From contig NZ_LR594675.1 in the NCBI RefSeq assembly GCF_901827205.1, positions 5,512,001-5,576,000 of the forward strand: a DNA stretch of 64,000 bases, written 5' to 3'. This document shows, piece after piece, positions 50,534 to 59,580 of this stretch; positions within the stretch are counted from its first letter, which is position 1, and each line of letters begins with the position of its first letter. This DNA is from Variovorax sp. PBS-H4 (lineage in GTDB: Bacteria > Pseudomonadota > Gammaproteobacteria > Burkholderiales > Burkholderiaceae_C). A program made the translations under genes and the position numbers. Under the pieces are notes generated by a model. It was given only the letters and a program-made list of their open reading frames with translations, did no database searches and was not told where the DNA came from.

Positions 50534-51223
50534 ATGAATGCCCCCGCCCCAGGCCTGCCGCGGCAGGTGGCCGCCGTCGTGTCGGCCTGGCTGATCGTGC
50601 TCGTCGCCCGGCTGCTGACCGGCGTGCGCGCCATCTGGAGCGGCACCGGCCCCAAGGCCGAGCAGACCCTCTACTTCGCCAACCACACCAGCCACGGCGA
50701 CTTCGTGCTGCTGTGGGCCACGCTGCCCCCCGATCTGCGCGCGCTCACGCGCCCGGTGGCGGGGCAGGACTATTGGGAGGCCTCGGCGCTGCGCCACTTC
50801 ATTGGCCGGGACGTGTTCAACGCACTGATGATCCGGCGCGACGGCAGCGCCGCGCGGAACAGCACCGAGGCAGCCCTCGATCCCGTCGAGCAGATGGCCG
50901 AGGCGCTGCAGGCCGGAGACTCGCTGATCATGTTCCCCGAGGGCACCCGCAACATCGGAGAGGAGGTCCTGCTGCCGCTGAAAAGCGGCCTCTACCACCT
51001 CGCACGCGCCTGCCCGCAGGTGCGGCTGGTGCCGGTGTGGATCGAGAACCTCAAGCGCGTGCTGCCCAAGGGCACGCTGGTGCCGGTGCCGCTGGCCTGC
51101 ACGGTGCGCTATGGCGCGCCGATCGCGCTGGCAGAGGGCGAAGACAAGGCGGCGTTCATCGCGCGCGCTCGTGCTGCCATGCTCGACCTCCGCCCCGAAT
51201 ACGACCGCGCGGAGGCTGCGTGA
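50534..51223 (+). CDS. Lysophospholipid acyltransferase family protein
   Basis: A 229-aa PlsC-like acyltransferase. Active-site motif NHTSHGD (His51, Asp56) and substrate motif FPEGTRN (Glu136-Arg139) are intact. One N-terminal membrane segment (VVSAWLIVLVARLL). AGGAG lies eight bases before ATG 50534. In the cassette it could reacylate a lyso-lipid made by the hydrolase fusion. It is distinct from the plsC-like gene at 8.4 kb. Confidence 0.88.
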   Translation: MNAPAPGLPRQVAAVVSAWLIVLVARLLTGVRAIWSGTGPKAEQTLYFANHTSHGDFVLLWATLPPDLRALTRPVAGQDYWEASALRHFIGRDVFNALMIRRDGSAARNSTEAALDPVEQMAEALQAGDSLIMFPEGTRNIGEEVLLPLKSGLYHLARACPQVRLVPVWIENLKRVLPKGTLVPVPLACTVRYGAPIALAEGEDKAAFIARARAAMLDLRPEYDRAEAA

Positions 51224-52173
51224 CCGTGACTGCCTCCCCTCATGCCACCTGGATGCTGTTCGGCGGCGTCGCCGCCGTCCTGATCCTCGCCTCGGCCGTC
51301 GGCGCGCTGCTCAAGTGGCGCGTCGCGCAAGGCCAGCCCCATGCCGTGATCGACAACCTCAACGCGCGCGTGAACGCGTGGTGGGTGATGGTCGCGGTGA
51401 TCGGCCTGGCCTTTGCGCTCGGCAAGGGCGGCGTCATCGTCCTGTTCCACCTGATCTCCTTCTACGCGCTGCGCGAGTTCATGAGCCTGGCCTACACGCG
51501 CCGCGGCGACCATCATGCAATCGCGGTGGCGTTCTTCGTCGCGCTGCCGGTGCAGTACTTCCTGATCTGGATCGAGTGGTACGGGCTCTATGCCATCTTC
51601 ATTCCGGTCTACGCCTTCCTCGTGCTGCCCATCCTCGCCGCGGTCGGGGGCGACACCAAGCGCTTCCTGGAGCGCACGTCCAAGGTGCAGTGGGGGCTGA
51701 TGGTGTGCGTGTTCTGCATCAGCCATGTGCCGGCACTGCTGACGCTGCCGATCCCCGGATTCGAGGGCCGAAACCTGCTCCTCATCGCCTTCCTCGTGAT
51801 CGTGGTGCAGGGCAGCGACGTGCTGCAGTACGTATGGGGCAAACTCTTGGGCAGGCGCAAGGTGGCGCCCGAACTCTCGCCTTCCAAGACCTGGGAAGGC
51901 CTGGTCGGCGGCGTTGCCAGCGCGACTGCGCTGGGCGCGGCCCTCTACTGGGCCACGCCCTTCAACCCATGGCAGGCGGCGCTGATGGCGCTCACCATCT
52001 GCATGATGGGATTCTTCGGCGGCCTCGTGATGTCGGCCATCAAGCGGGACCGCGGCGTCAAGGACTGGGGCACCATGATCGAGGGCCACGGCGGCATGCT
52101 GGACCGGCTCGACTCGGTGATCTTCGCGGCGCCGATCTACTTTCATGCGCTGCGGTATGGGTGGACACCTTGA
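51220..52173 (+). CDS. Phosphatidate cytidylyltransferase (CdsA/YnbB-like)
   Basis: A 317-aa polytopic membrane enzyme that makes CDP-diacylglycerol from phosphatidate and CTP. The C-terminal signature is complete: SAIKRDRGVKDW then IEGHGGMLDRLDS. At least seven hydrophobic segments precede it. GTG 51220 overlaps the previous stop (GTGA) with GGAGG just upstream; GTG 51226 is also possible. As last gene of the cassette it would supply the substrate for the phosphatidyltransferase at 46.4 kb. Whether another cdsA exists in the genome cannot be seen here. Confidence 0.92.
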   Translation: MTVTASPHATWMLFGGVAAVLILASAVGALLKWRVAQGQPHAVIDNLNARVNAWWVMVAVIGLAFALGKGGVIVLFHLISFYALREFMSLAYTRRGDHHAIAVAFFVALPVQYFLIWIEWYGLYAIFIPVYAFLVLPILAAVGGDTKRFLERTSKVQWGLMVCVFCISHVPALLTLPIPGFEGRNLLLIAFLVIVVQGSDVLQYVWGKLLGRRKVAPELSPSKTWEGLVGGVASATALGAALYWATPFNPWQAALMALTICMMGFFGGLVMSAIKRDRGVKDWGTMIEGHGGMLDRLDSVIFAAPIYFHALRYGWTP

Positions 52174-52192
52174 GGGCCGGCAAGTCTTAGTG

Positions 52193-52765
52193 TTACTTTG
52201 CAAGCGCCTTCAGCGCGAGCTTGATCCCTTCCCCCACCCCCACGTCCTTCGGCAGCGCCTTGAGCGCCGCCGCTGCCTCCCGATCGCTGTAGCCCAGCGC
52301 GAGCAGCGCCTGCAGGATGTCGGCCTGCGCATCGGTGGCTGCATGCGCGGGTGCACCGATGTCGGCACCGAGCTTGCCCTTGAGCTCCAGCAGCAAACGC
52401 TCGGCCGTCTTCTTGCCGATACCGGGGATCTTCACCAGCCGCCCTGCCTCCTGCAGCGTGACGGCCTGCGACAGCTCCCCCACGCTCATGCCGCTCAGCA
52501 AGCCCAGTGCCGTGCGAGGCCCGACGCCGGAAATCTTGATCAGCTGGCGGAAGGCAGCGCGCTCCTCTGCGGAGCCGAAGCCGTAGAGGATCTGCGCGTC
52601 CTCGCGGACCACGAAGTGCGTCAGCAACGAAACGCGCTCGCCTGCCGAGGGCAGGTTGTAGAAGGTGCTCATCGGCACGTCGACTTCGTAGCCCACGCCG
52701 TTGCAGTCCACCACCACCTGTGGCGGGTTGCGCTCGGCCAGGATGCCGGTGAGTTTGCCTATCAT
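52193..52765 (-). CDS. ruvA: Holliday junction DNA-binding protein RuvA
   Basis: A 190-aa tetramer-forming protein that binds four-way junctions and loads RuvB. The start [12 protein letters not shown] is canonical. Two helix-hairpin-helix motifs are [13 protein letters not shown] and [16 protein letters not shown]. Domain III ([11 protein letters not shown]) contacts RuvB. ruvB does not follow directly; the opposing cassette lies between. Its start codon shares bases with a possible start of the divergent phoH gene. Confidence 0.96.
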   Translation of the reverse strand: MIGKLTGILAERNPPQVVVDCNGVGYEVDVPMSTFYNLPSAGERVSLLTHFVVREDAQILYGFGSAEERAAFRQLIKISGVGPRTALGLLSGMSVGELSQAVTLQEAGRLVKIPGIGKKTAERLLLELKGKLGADIGAPAHAATDAQADILQALLALGYSDREAAAALKALPKDVGVGEGIKLALKALAK

Positions 52766-52799
52766 GGGTGCCCTTCTCGCTTTTGAAAATGAAATCCGC

Positions 52800-53747
52800 G
52801 TGATTCTGCGACACACCTTCGCCCCGCCCAACAACACCCGCCTGAGCCACCTCTGCGGGCCCCTGGACGCGCACCTGCGGCGCATCGAAGAGGCGCTGGA
52901 CGTCAAGGTTGCGCACCGGCACGAGCAGTTCAAGGTCGAAGGCCACAAGGAAAATGCGCAGCGCGCGATGGACGTCCTGCAGGCGCTCTATGAAATTGCG
53001 CAGCGCCCGATCGATGCTGCGGTGGTGCAGCTCACGCTCGCGGGCGACAGCACGCTGGGCGAGGCCGAGGATGGCGCGGTCAAGCTCGCCACGCGGCGTA
53101 CCGACCTGCGCGCGCGCACGCCCAACCAGAGCGTCTATCTGCACAACATCGCCGAGCACGACATCACGCTGGGGATCGGCCCGGCCGGTACCGGCAAGAC
53201 CTACCTGGCCGTGGCCAGCGCCGTCGATGCGCTGGAACGCAGCGCGGTGCAGCGCATCGTGCTCACGCGACCGGCCGTGGAGGCCGGCGAGCGGCTCGGC
53301 TTCCTGCCGGGCGACCTGACGCAGAAGGTCGATCCCTACTTGCGTCCGCTGTACGACGCGCTCTACGACCTGATGGGCTTCGACCGCGTGCAGAAGGCGT
53401 TCGAGCGCAACGCGCTGGAGATTGCGCCGCTGGCCTTCATGCGCGGGCGCACGCTCAACAATGCCTTCGTGATCCTCGACGAGGCCCAGAACACCACGCC
53501 CGAGCAGATGAAGATGTTCCTCACGCGCATCGGCTTCGGCGCCAAGGCGGTGGTCACCGGCGACGTCAGCCAGATCGACCTGCCCAAGGCCCAGCTGAGC
53601 GGCCTCATCGATGCCGAGCGTGTGCTCAGGCGGGTCAACGGCATCGCCATCACGCATTTCACCAGTGCGGACGTGGTGCGGCATCCACTCGTGGCTCGCA
53701 TCATCGACGCCTACGACGGCGCGCGAAAGCGCGCAGGCACGCGCTGA
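52800..53747 (+). CDS. PhoH family protein (YbeZ-type ATPase)
   Basis: A 315-aa P-loop ATPase, linked in E. coli to YbeY and rRNA processing. Walker A is [11 protein letters not shown] and Walker B is [31 protein letters not shown] is highly conserved. GTG 52800 ([15 protein letters not shown]) matches where relatives start; ATG 52764 is also in frame but would overlap the ruvA start codon. ybeY starts on the last base of its stop codon. Confidence 0.93.
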   Translation: MILRHTFAPPNNTRLSHLCGPLDAHLRRIEEALDVKVAHRHEQFKVEGHKENAQRAMDVLQALYEIAQRPIDAAVVQLTLAGDSTLGEAEDGAVKLATRRTDLRARTPNQSVYLHNIAEHDITLGIGPAGTGKTYLAVASAVDALERSAVQRIVLTRPAVEAGERLGFLPGDLTQKVDPYLRPLYDALYDLMGFDRVQKAFERNALEIAPLAFMRGRTLNNAFVILDEAQNTTPEQMKMFLTRIGFGAKAVVTGDVSQIDLPKAQLSGLIDAERVLRRVNGIAITHFTSADVVRHPLVARIIDAYDGARKRAGTR

Positions 53748-54199
53748 TGGCGCTGGCCGGCTTGTCGCTGTCGCTCCAGTTCGCGCGCTTTCGCGAGGTG
53801 GCGCGCCATCGCGCCGCGCTGCCGCGGCACCGTGTCGCGCGCTGGATCCGGCATGCCCTCGAGGCCGATGGCGAGATCACGGTGCGCATCGTCGATGCCG
53901 AGGAAGGCCAGCAGCTCAACCGAGAGTTCCGCGGCAAGGACTACGCGACGAACGTGCTGACCTTCGACTACGCGCAGCGACCGGTTGTCCTGGCCGACCT
54001 GGTGCTGTGCGCGCCGGTCGTCGCGCGCGAGGCGAAGGATCAGCGCAAGACCCTCGCCGCGCACTACGCGCACCTGCTGGTGCACGGCACGCTGCACGCG
54101 CAGGGCTGGGACCACGAGACCGGCGAGGCTGACGCCCAGGCGATGGAGGCGCGCGAGATCGAGATCCTTGCGCGCCTCGGGATCAAGAATCCCTATTGA
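53747..54199 (+). CDS. ybeY: Endoribonuclease YbeY, rRNA maturation factor
   Basis: A 150-aa metalloprotein for 16S rRNA 3'-end maturation and ribosome quality control. The zinc site is [11 protein letters not shown] (HxxxHxxxxxH) and the preceding conserved block is NVLTFDYA. Coupled to phoH as in most bacteria (TGATG). corC and lnt, which often follow, are absent here; dtd converges with no base between the stop codons. Confidence 0.95.
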   Translation: MALAGLSLSLQFARFREVARHRAALPRHRVARWIRHALEADGEITVRIVDAEEGQQLNREFRGKDYATNVLTFDYAQRPVVLADLVLCAPVVAREAKDQRKTLAAHYAHLLVHGTLHAQGWDHETGEADAQAMEAREIEILARLGIKNPY

Positions 54200-54640
54200 C
54201 TATGCAATCTGCAGCGGGATGGTGACTGGTCCGTCGTTCACCAGCCGCACCTGCATGTCCGCGCCGAATTCCCCGGTGGCGACCACCGGATGCGCCGCCC
54301 GCGCCTGGGCGACGAAATACGTGTAGAGCCGCCGCCCCTCGTCAGGCGGCGCAGCCTGGGTGAAGCTGGGCCGGTTGCCGCCACTGGCATCGGCCGCCAG
54401 CGTGAACTGGCTGACCACCAGCAGTCCGCCGCCCGTGTCCTGCACGCTGCGGTTCATCTTGCCGGCCTCGTCCGAAAAGATGCGCAGCCTGAGGATCTTC
54501 GCCAGCATCCTGTCCGCCTGCGCCTCGCCATCGCCGCGTTCGGCGCACAGCAGCACCAGCAGGCCGGGCCCCACGGCGCCGACGGTGCGGCCCGCGATGT
54601 CGACGCGCGCCTCGGCCACGCGCTGCAGCAATGCCTTCAC
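54200..54640 (-). CDS. dtd: D-aminoacyl-tRNA deacylase
   Basis: A 146-aa enzyme that removes D-amino acids (and glycine mischarged on tRNA-Ala) from tRNA. Motifs are SQFTLAAD (substrate pocket) and the family NxGPVT motif, here [19 protein letters not shown] is also typical. GTG 54640 overlaps the upstream stop (GTGA) and has AGGAG upstream. Translationally coupled to the cation-efflux gene. Confidence 0.95.
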   Translation of the reverse strand: MKALLQRVAEARVDIAGRTVGAVGPGLLVLLCAERGDGEAQADRMLAKILRLRIFSDEAGKMNRSVQDTGGGLLVVSQFTLAADASGGNRPSFTQAAPPDEGRRLYTYFVAQARAAHPVVATGEFGADMQVRLVNDGPVTIPLQIA

Positions 54641-55677
54641 AGGGGGGTCTCCTCGATCTGCGTGGCGCGGGCCTCCATGCCCAGCGGCAGCAGCTGGATG
54701 GTCACGCGCAGCCCGGGCACGGCATCCATCAGGGCCTGCTCGACCGCGTCGCGCAGGTCCGCGGCGCGCTGCAGCGGCCATTCGCCGGGTACATGCATGT
54801 GCAGGTCGGCGAAGCGGCGCTGGCCGGCGCGGCGGGTGGCGATGTCGTCGAAACGCAGTTCCCGGCCTTCGGGCACGCTGGCAGCAAAATGCTCCAGCGC
54901 GGCATGCAGCTGCGCCTGCGACTCGGGGTCGAGCGCCTCGTCCATCAGGCCCTGCGAGGAGCGCCAGACCAGCTTCACACCCTCGCGCGCGATGTTGAGC
55001 GCCACGCCGATCGCGAGCAGGGGGTCGAGCCAGAGCCACCCCGTCAGTCCGACCGCGACGATGCCGACCAGCACCCCGGCCGAGGTCCATACGTCCGCCA
55101 CGAGGTGCTTCGCATCCGCTTCGAGCGCTATGGAGCGGTGGGTGCGCGCCGCGCGGAACAGCGCGAAGGCCAACGCCGCATTCAGCGCGGAGCTGAGCAC
55201 CGACAGCACCAGGCCCCAGCCCAATTGCTGCAACGGCTCGGGCGAGAGCAGGCGGACGATGGCCGCCCACACGATGGCCGCGGCCGCCGCGATGATCAGG
55301 ACGCCTTCGAAGCCGGAGGAGAAATACTCGGCCTTGTGATGGCCGTACGGATGGTCCGCATCGGCCGGGCGCGCCGCGATCGTGACCATCGCCAGCGCGA
55401 ACATCGCGCTGGCCAGGTTCACGAAGGACTCCATGGCGTCGGAGATCAGCCCCATGGAATTGGTCAGCCAGCCGGCCGCGCCCTTCAGCACAATGGTGGC
55501 CAGCGCGACCGCGATCGAGATGCGCAGCAGCAGCTTCGGGCTCAACGCCCCGGACAATGAAGAGGGAACCAGGAACGACAAGAAGCAATCAGACAGGCGC
55601 CGCAGCGGGACGCCAATTATGAGGTTCTGAGGTTCGGTTCGTACGCGCCGCGCGCTCGCGTACCATCTTCTGGCCAA
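54637..55677 (-). CDS. Cation diffusion facilitator family transporter
   Basis: Up to 346 aa; a CDF exporter of divalent metals (Zn, Fe, Mn or similar). TM2 has [14 protein letters not shown], followed by [17 protein letters not shown] (typical of the FieF branch), and TM5 has [16 protein letters not shown]-terminal cytoplasmic domain of about 85 residues is present. The start is uncertain: the region coding the first 45 residues is polar, and the real start may be a TTG near LVPSSLSG. Unlike dmeF it lacks a His-rich loop. Divergent from the FecR gene. Confidence 0.88.
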   Translation of the reverse strand: MARRWYASARRVRTEPQNLIIGVPLRRLSDCFLSFLVPSSLSGALSPKLLLRISIAVALATIVLKGAAGWLTNSMGLISDAMESFVNLASAMFALAMVTIAARPADADHPYGHHKAEYFSSGFEGVLIIAAAAAIVWAAIVRLLSPEPLQQLGWGLVLSVLSSALNAALAFALFRAARTHRSIALEADAKHLVADVWTSAGVLVGIVAVGLTGWLWLDPLLAIGVALNIAREGVKLVWRSSQGLMDEALDPESQAQLHAALEHFAASVPEGRELRFDDIATRRAGQRRFADLHMHVPGEWPLQRAADLRDAVEQALMDAVPGLRVTIQLLPLGMEARATQIEETPL

Positions 55678-55700
55678 TCGAGAATTTCTTGCTGTACAAA

Positions 55701-56201
55701 ATGAATGACAAATGCCTTGCCACGATGCTGTGTGGCCTTCTCTTGTTCAGCGCCGGTGCGCTCGCACAGACCACGCCAGCATCCTCCGCAGGGCCTGGCG
55801 TACCGTCCGCCGCCGCCGAGCACGCCGGCATCCTCAAGTCCGTGCGCGGCAAGGTTCTGCTGCTGGGCGCCGACGGCAGTGCACGGCCGGCCCAGGCCGG
55901 CGATCCCATCGCACCGATCGATCGTCTCCAGACGGATGCCGACTCTGCCGCCAGCCTGGTGCTGCGCGACGGCACGACGCTGGTCGTCGGGCCCTCGTCG
56001 AGGCTCGATCTCAAGCAGTTCCATTTTGATTCGACGACGCGCGATGGCGGCCTGCTGGTGTCGCTGCTGCGCGGCTCGCTGCGCATGGTCACCGGGCTGA
56101 TCGGCAAGACCCAGCCCGATGCAGTGCGCGTGGAGACCCAGACCGCCACGATCGGCATCCGCGGCACGGATTTCATCGTGGAGGCGGACGCCGCGCAGTG
56201 A
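55701..56201 (+). CDS. Periplasmic FecR-domain protein
   Basis: A 166-aa secreted protein. The signal peptide (LCGLLLFSAGALAQ) is followed by a FecR domain: GKVLLLGADGSARPAQAGD, SLVLRDGTTLVVGPSSRLDL and VETQTATIGIRGTDF. Unlike the TonB-signalling regulator FecR it has no N-terminal cytoplasmic part or membrane anchor, so it is not an anti-sigma factor. The stop overlaps the next start (TGATG). Function unknown; probably a cell-surface adaptor. Confidence 0.83.
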   Translation: MNDKCLATMLCGLLLFSAGALAQTTPASSAGPGVPSAAAEHAGILKSVRGKVLLLGADGSARPAQAGDPIAPIDRLQTDADSAASLVLRDGTTLVVGPSSRLDLKQFHFDSTTRDGGLLVSLLRGSLRMVTGLIGKTQPDAVRVETQTATIGIRGTDFIVEADAAQ

Positions 56202-56809
56202 TGGTGCAGCCCCGCCCCGCCGTTCTCGCCGCCGCACTGTCGGCCGCGCTGCTCGCAGCCTGCGCTGCGCCATTCACCACGCGCGTGATCCTGCTGCCAC
56301 AGGCAGACGGCTCGGCCTCGGCCGTCGTCGTGCGTGCCAACAATGACGACGAACGGACGCTGTCCCAGCCTTATCAGCGTGCGACCGCCAGGAACCGCGG
56401 CGCGCCGGTGATCGACCAGGTCGATTCGGCCCGCCTGCAGACCGAGCACAAGGCGCTCTTCGAAATGATGCCGGAGCCGGTGCTGAACTACACCGTGTAC
56501 TTCGATGTCGGCGGCCTGGTCCTCACCGGCTCTTCGCAGATCGCGATGAACGACGCTCTCAAGGCGGCGCTCGCGCGCAGCGGCGGCGAGATCGTGGTGA
56601 CGGGGCACACCGACACGCTCGGCTCCTCGGCGCGCAACGACGAACTGTCGCGGCGCCGGGCCGAGCAGGTCAGGCAAGTGTTCCTGGCGCAAGGCTTCCC
56701 CGCCCATCGGATCGAGGTGGTGGGCCGCGGCGAGCGCGACCTGGCGATCCGGACGGCCGACGAGGTCGAAGAGCCGCGCAACCGTCGAGTCACCATCGAC
56801 GTCCGCTAG
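56201..56809 (+). CDS. OmpA-family peptidoglycan-binding lipoprotein
   Basis: A 202-aa protein. Lipobox LLAAC follows a short signal peptide. The C-terminal OmpA-like domain starts near residue 100: YTVYFDVGGLVLT, VTGHTDTLGSSARNDELSRR (blocks VTGHTDTLG and NDELSRRRAEQV) and GRGERDLAI...EPRNRRVTI. These bind peptidoglycan. Coupled to the FecR-domain gene, suggesting a joint envelope role. Confidence 0.87.
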   Translation: MVQPRPAVLAAALSAALLAACAAPFTTRVILLPQADGSASAVVVRANNDDERTLSQPYQRATARNRGAPVIDQVDSARLQTEHKALFEMMPEPVLNYTVYFDVGGLVLTGSSQIAMNDALKAALARSGGEIVVTGHTDTLGSSARNDELSRRRAEQVRQVFLAQGFPAHRIEVVGRGERDLAIRTADEVEEPRNRRVTIDVR

Positions 56810-56821
56810 GAACCGCAGCCG

Positions 56822-58054
56822 TCAGCTGAGCGTGACGCGCGCGAACTTCCGCTTGCCGACCTGCACGACGTAAGTACCAGGGGCCAGCTTGAGCCCCTTG
56901 TCGACGACCACGCCGGAGTCCACCCGCACCCCGCCGCCGTCGATCAAGCGGTTGCCCTCCGAAGTCGACGGCGCCAGGCCCGTCTGCTTGAGCAGTTGCG
57001 CAATGCCCAACGGGGCGCCCGAAAGCGAAACCTCTGGAATCTCGTCCGGCACGCCGCCCTTGCTGCGGTTGATGAAGTCCTGCTCCGCCGCTTCCGCCGC
57101 AGCAGTGCTGTGGAAGCGGGCGGTGATCTCCTTGGCCAGCGCGACCTTTGCATCCTTCGGGTTGCGGCCGCCATCGACTTCGGCCTTCAACGCCGCAATT
57201 TCTGCCAGCGAGCGGAAGGACAGCAGCGTGTACCAGCGCCACATGAGCTCGTCCGAGATCGACAGCACCTTGGCGAACATGGTGTTGGCGTCCTCGCTGA
57301 TGCCGATGTAGTTGTTCTTGCTTTTCGACATCTTCTCGATGCCGTCCAGCCCCTCGAGCAACGGCATCGTGAGGATGCACTGCGGCTCCTGGCCGTATTC
57401 CTGCTGCAGATGGCGGCCGACCAGCAGGTTGAATTTCTGGTCAGTGCCGCCCAGCTCGAGGTCGGATTTGAGCGCCACAGAGTCGTAACCCTGCATCAGC
57501 GGGTAGAGGAATTCATGCACCGAAATCGACTGCCCGGCCTTGAAGCGCTTGCTGAAGTCGTCGCGCTCCATCATGCGCGCGACCGTGTACTTCGCTGCCA
57601 GCTGGATCATTCCGCGTGCGCCCAACGGGTCACTCCACTCGGAGTTGTAACGAATCTCGGTCTTCGAGGGGTCCAGCACCAGGCTGGCCTGGCGGTAGTA
57701 GGTCTGCGCGTTGGCCTCGATCTGCTCGCGCGAAAGTGGAGGGCGGGTGCTGTTGCGGCCCGAAGGGTCGCCGATGGTGGTCGTGAAGTCACCGATCAGG
57801 AAGATCACCGTATGGCCCAGATCCTGCAACTGGCGCATCTTGTTGAGCACCACGGTGTGTCCGATGTGGATGTCTGGCGCCGTCGGATCGAGCCCGAGCT
57901 TGATGCGCAAGGGGCGGCCGGTGGACTCCGAGCGTTCGAGCTTCTTTACCCACTCGTCCTGAGGCAAGAGTTCATCGGTGCCACGAAGTGAAACTTCGAG
58001 GGCTCGTCCTACACCTTCTGACAGACTTGTGGTTGTAACAAAACCCGGTTTCAT
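56822..58054 (-). CDS. tyrS: Tyrosyl-tRNA synthetase
   Basis: A 410-aa class I synthetase. The HIGH motif is at residues 63-66 ([10 protein letters not shown]), the KMSKS motif at 241-245, and the tyrosine pocket includes [20 protein letters not shown] (blocks MQGYDSVAL and LELGGTDQ). The C-terminal S4 RNA-binding domain includes [11 protein letters not shown]. It is the TyrS type with KMSKS and a long C-terminal domain. It is divergent from the M23 gene and convergent with the OmpA gene. Confidence 0.97.
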   Translation of the reverse strand: MKPGFVTTTSLSEGVGRALEVSLRGTDELLPQDEWVKKLERSESTGRPLRIKLGLDPTAPDIHIGHTVVLNKMRQLQDLGHTVIFLIGDFTTTIGDPSGRNSTRPPLSREQIEANAQTYYRQASLVLDPSKTEIRYNSEWSDPLGARGMIQLAAKYTVARMMERDDFSKRFKAGQSISVHEFLYPLMQGYDSVALKSDLELGGTDQKFNLLVGRHLQQEYGQEPQCILTMPLLEGLDGIEKMSKSKNNYIGISEDANTMFAKVLSISDELMWRWYTLLSFRSLAEIAALKAEVDGGRNPKDAKVALAKEITARFHSTAAAEAAEQDFINRSKGGVPDEIPEVSLSGAPLGIAQLLKQTGLAPSTSEGNRLIDGGGVRVDSGVVVDKGLKLAPGTYVVQVGKRKFARVTLS

Positions 58055-58110
58055 GGCTATTTGCGGCAGTTTTTCGTATGTCCGAAGCTATACTTGCCCC
58101 GACTTTTTCA

Positions 58111-58137
58111 AGCGCCGGATTCTAAGCGGCGCTTTTT
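58111..58137 (+). terminator. Terminator-like hairpin in the leader of the M23 peptidase gene
   Basis: Stem AGCGCCG (58111-58117) with CGGCGCT (58127-58133), nine-base loop, T tract 58133-58137. It precedes the M23 start (58214) by 77 nt and follows a TATACT (58089-58094). The minus strand lacks a T tract after the hairpin. Confidence 0.6.
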
Positions 58138-58213
58138 CCGCTCCGCCCTGCCGCCCGTCTGACACGGCTTCTCGCAGCGCGGATTTGCAGAACCTGAGCT
58201 GGAATTCGTAGTT

Positions 58214-59563
58214 TTGATCAACGGCATCTTGGCCGCCGAAGAAGCGCTTGCTTCCCGGCTGGCTCACACATTCCGGACATACCCCCGGCAGATCACGGCG
58301 GCCATTGCTGCCCTGCTGCTGTCCGCCGGCGGCGGTGCCTTCGCTGTCGCTTCGCTCGGTCCTGATGCGTCCGAACTGCCCGTGAAGCAGGTGTTCGAGA
58401 CGGTCAAGCCGCTGGCTTTCGAGAACCAGCTGGAAGCGCTCGATACCCACGGCTTCACCCTCTTTCGCACGGAGATCACCCGCTCGAGCGACACCGCCGA
58501 GGCGCTGCTGCGGCGCCTGGGCATTGCGGACGATGCGGCGGCGGCCTTCGTGCGCGGCAATCCCGAGGCGCGCGTGGCACTGCTCGGCCGCGCGGGCCGC
58601 ACTGTGACGGCCGAAGCCAGCCAAGACAACACGTTGCAGAAGCTCAGCGCCCGCTGGATGCCTGACGGCGACGGCGGCTTCAAGCGCCTGGTGATCGAAA
58701 AAGTCGGCGGTGGCTTTCACGCCCGTACCGAAACCGATGCCTTGACCCCGGGCACCCGGCTCGCCAGCGGCATCGTCCGCAGCTCTCTTTTCGCGGCGAC
58801 CGACGATGCGCGCATTCCCGATTCCGTCGCGAGCCAGCTGGCGGACATCTTCTCCGGCGACGTCGACTTCCGTTCGCTGCGCAAGGGCGACCGTTTCGCG
58901 GTCGTCTACGAGACCTTCGACGCCGATGGCCAAACGCTGCGCAGCGGCCGCGTGCTGTCCGCAGAGTTCGAGACCAACGGCAAGCTCCACCAGGCGCTGT
59001 GGTTTCAGGAACCCGGCCAGAAGGGCGCTTACTACCGTCCCAATGGCGACAGCTTGCGCCGCGCATACCTGAACTTTCCGGTCGAGTTCACGCGCGTATC
59101 GAGCGGTTTCGCAAGCCGCATGCACCCCATCCTCAACACCTGGCGCCAGCACAATGGCGTCGACTACGCGGCCCCGACCGGCACGGCGGTGCGCACCGTC
59201 GGCGACGGAACCGTGGAGTTCGCAGGTACGCAGAGCGGGTACGGCAACATCGTGATCGTGAACCACCGAAACAACCAGCAGACGGCCTATGCGCACCTCA
59301 GCCGCATCGACGTGAAGGCCGGCCAGACCCTGACTCAGGGCCAGACGTTGGGCGCCGTCGGCTCGACCGGCTGGGCGACCGGCCCGCACCTGCACTTCGA
59401 GTTCCGGATCAACGGCGAGTACCACGATCCCACGACCATCGCCCAGCAGGACAGCGGGGCGCCAATCTCGCCGGCTGCGCGACCTTCGTTCGACCGTTTG
59501 GCAGTCGCGACCCGCACCGAACTGGCCGCAGCGTTCTCCGTTGTCCAGGCCAGCGCCGACTGA
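58214..59563 (+). CDS. M23 family peptidoglycan endopeptidase (MepM-like)
   Basis: A 449-aa periplasmic LytM-type zinc peptidase that would cleave peptide cross-links in the cell wall. One membrane anchor near the N-terminus (ITAAIAALLLSAGGGAF). A LysM/OapA-like middle region precedes the catalytic domain with SSGFASRMHPILN, HNGVDYAAPTGT (first His and Asp) and GPHLHFEF (final His pair). The TTG start at 58214 lacks a strong ribosome-binding site. anmK follows 17 nt later, linking wall cleavage with recycling. Confidence 0.9.
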   Translation: MINGILAAEEALASRLAHTFRTYPRQITAAIAALLLSAGGGAFAVASLGPDASELPVKQVFETVKPLAFENQLEALDTHGFTLFRTEITRSSDTAEALLRRLGIADDAAAAFVRGNPEARVALLGRAGRTVTAEASQDNTLQKLSARWMPDGDGGFKRLVIEKVGGGFHARTETDALTPGTRLASGIVRSSLFAATDDARIPDSVASQLADIFSGDVDFRSLRKGDRFAVVYETFDADGQTLRSGRVLSAEFETNGKLHQALWFQEPGQKGAYYRPNGDSLRRAYLNFPVEFTRVSSGFASRMHPILNTWRQHNGVDYAAPTGTAVRTVGDGTVEFAGTQSGYGNIVIVNHRNNQQTAYAHLSRIDVKAGQTLTQGQTLGAVGSTGWATGPHLHFEFRINGEYHDPTTIAQQDSGAPISPAARPSFDRLAVATRTELAAAFSVVQASAD

Positions 59564-59580
59564 GCGCTCGCCCCTCCGGC

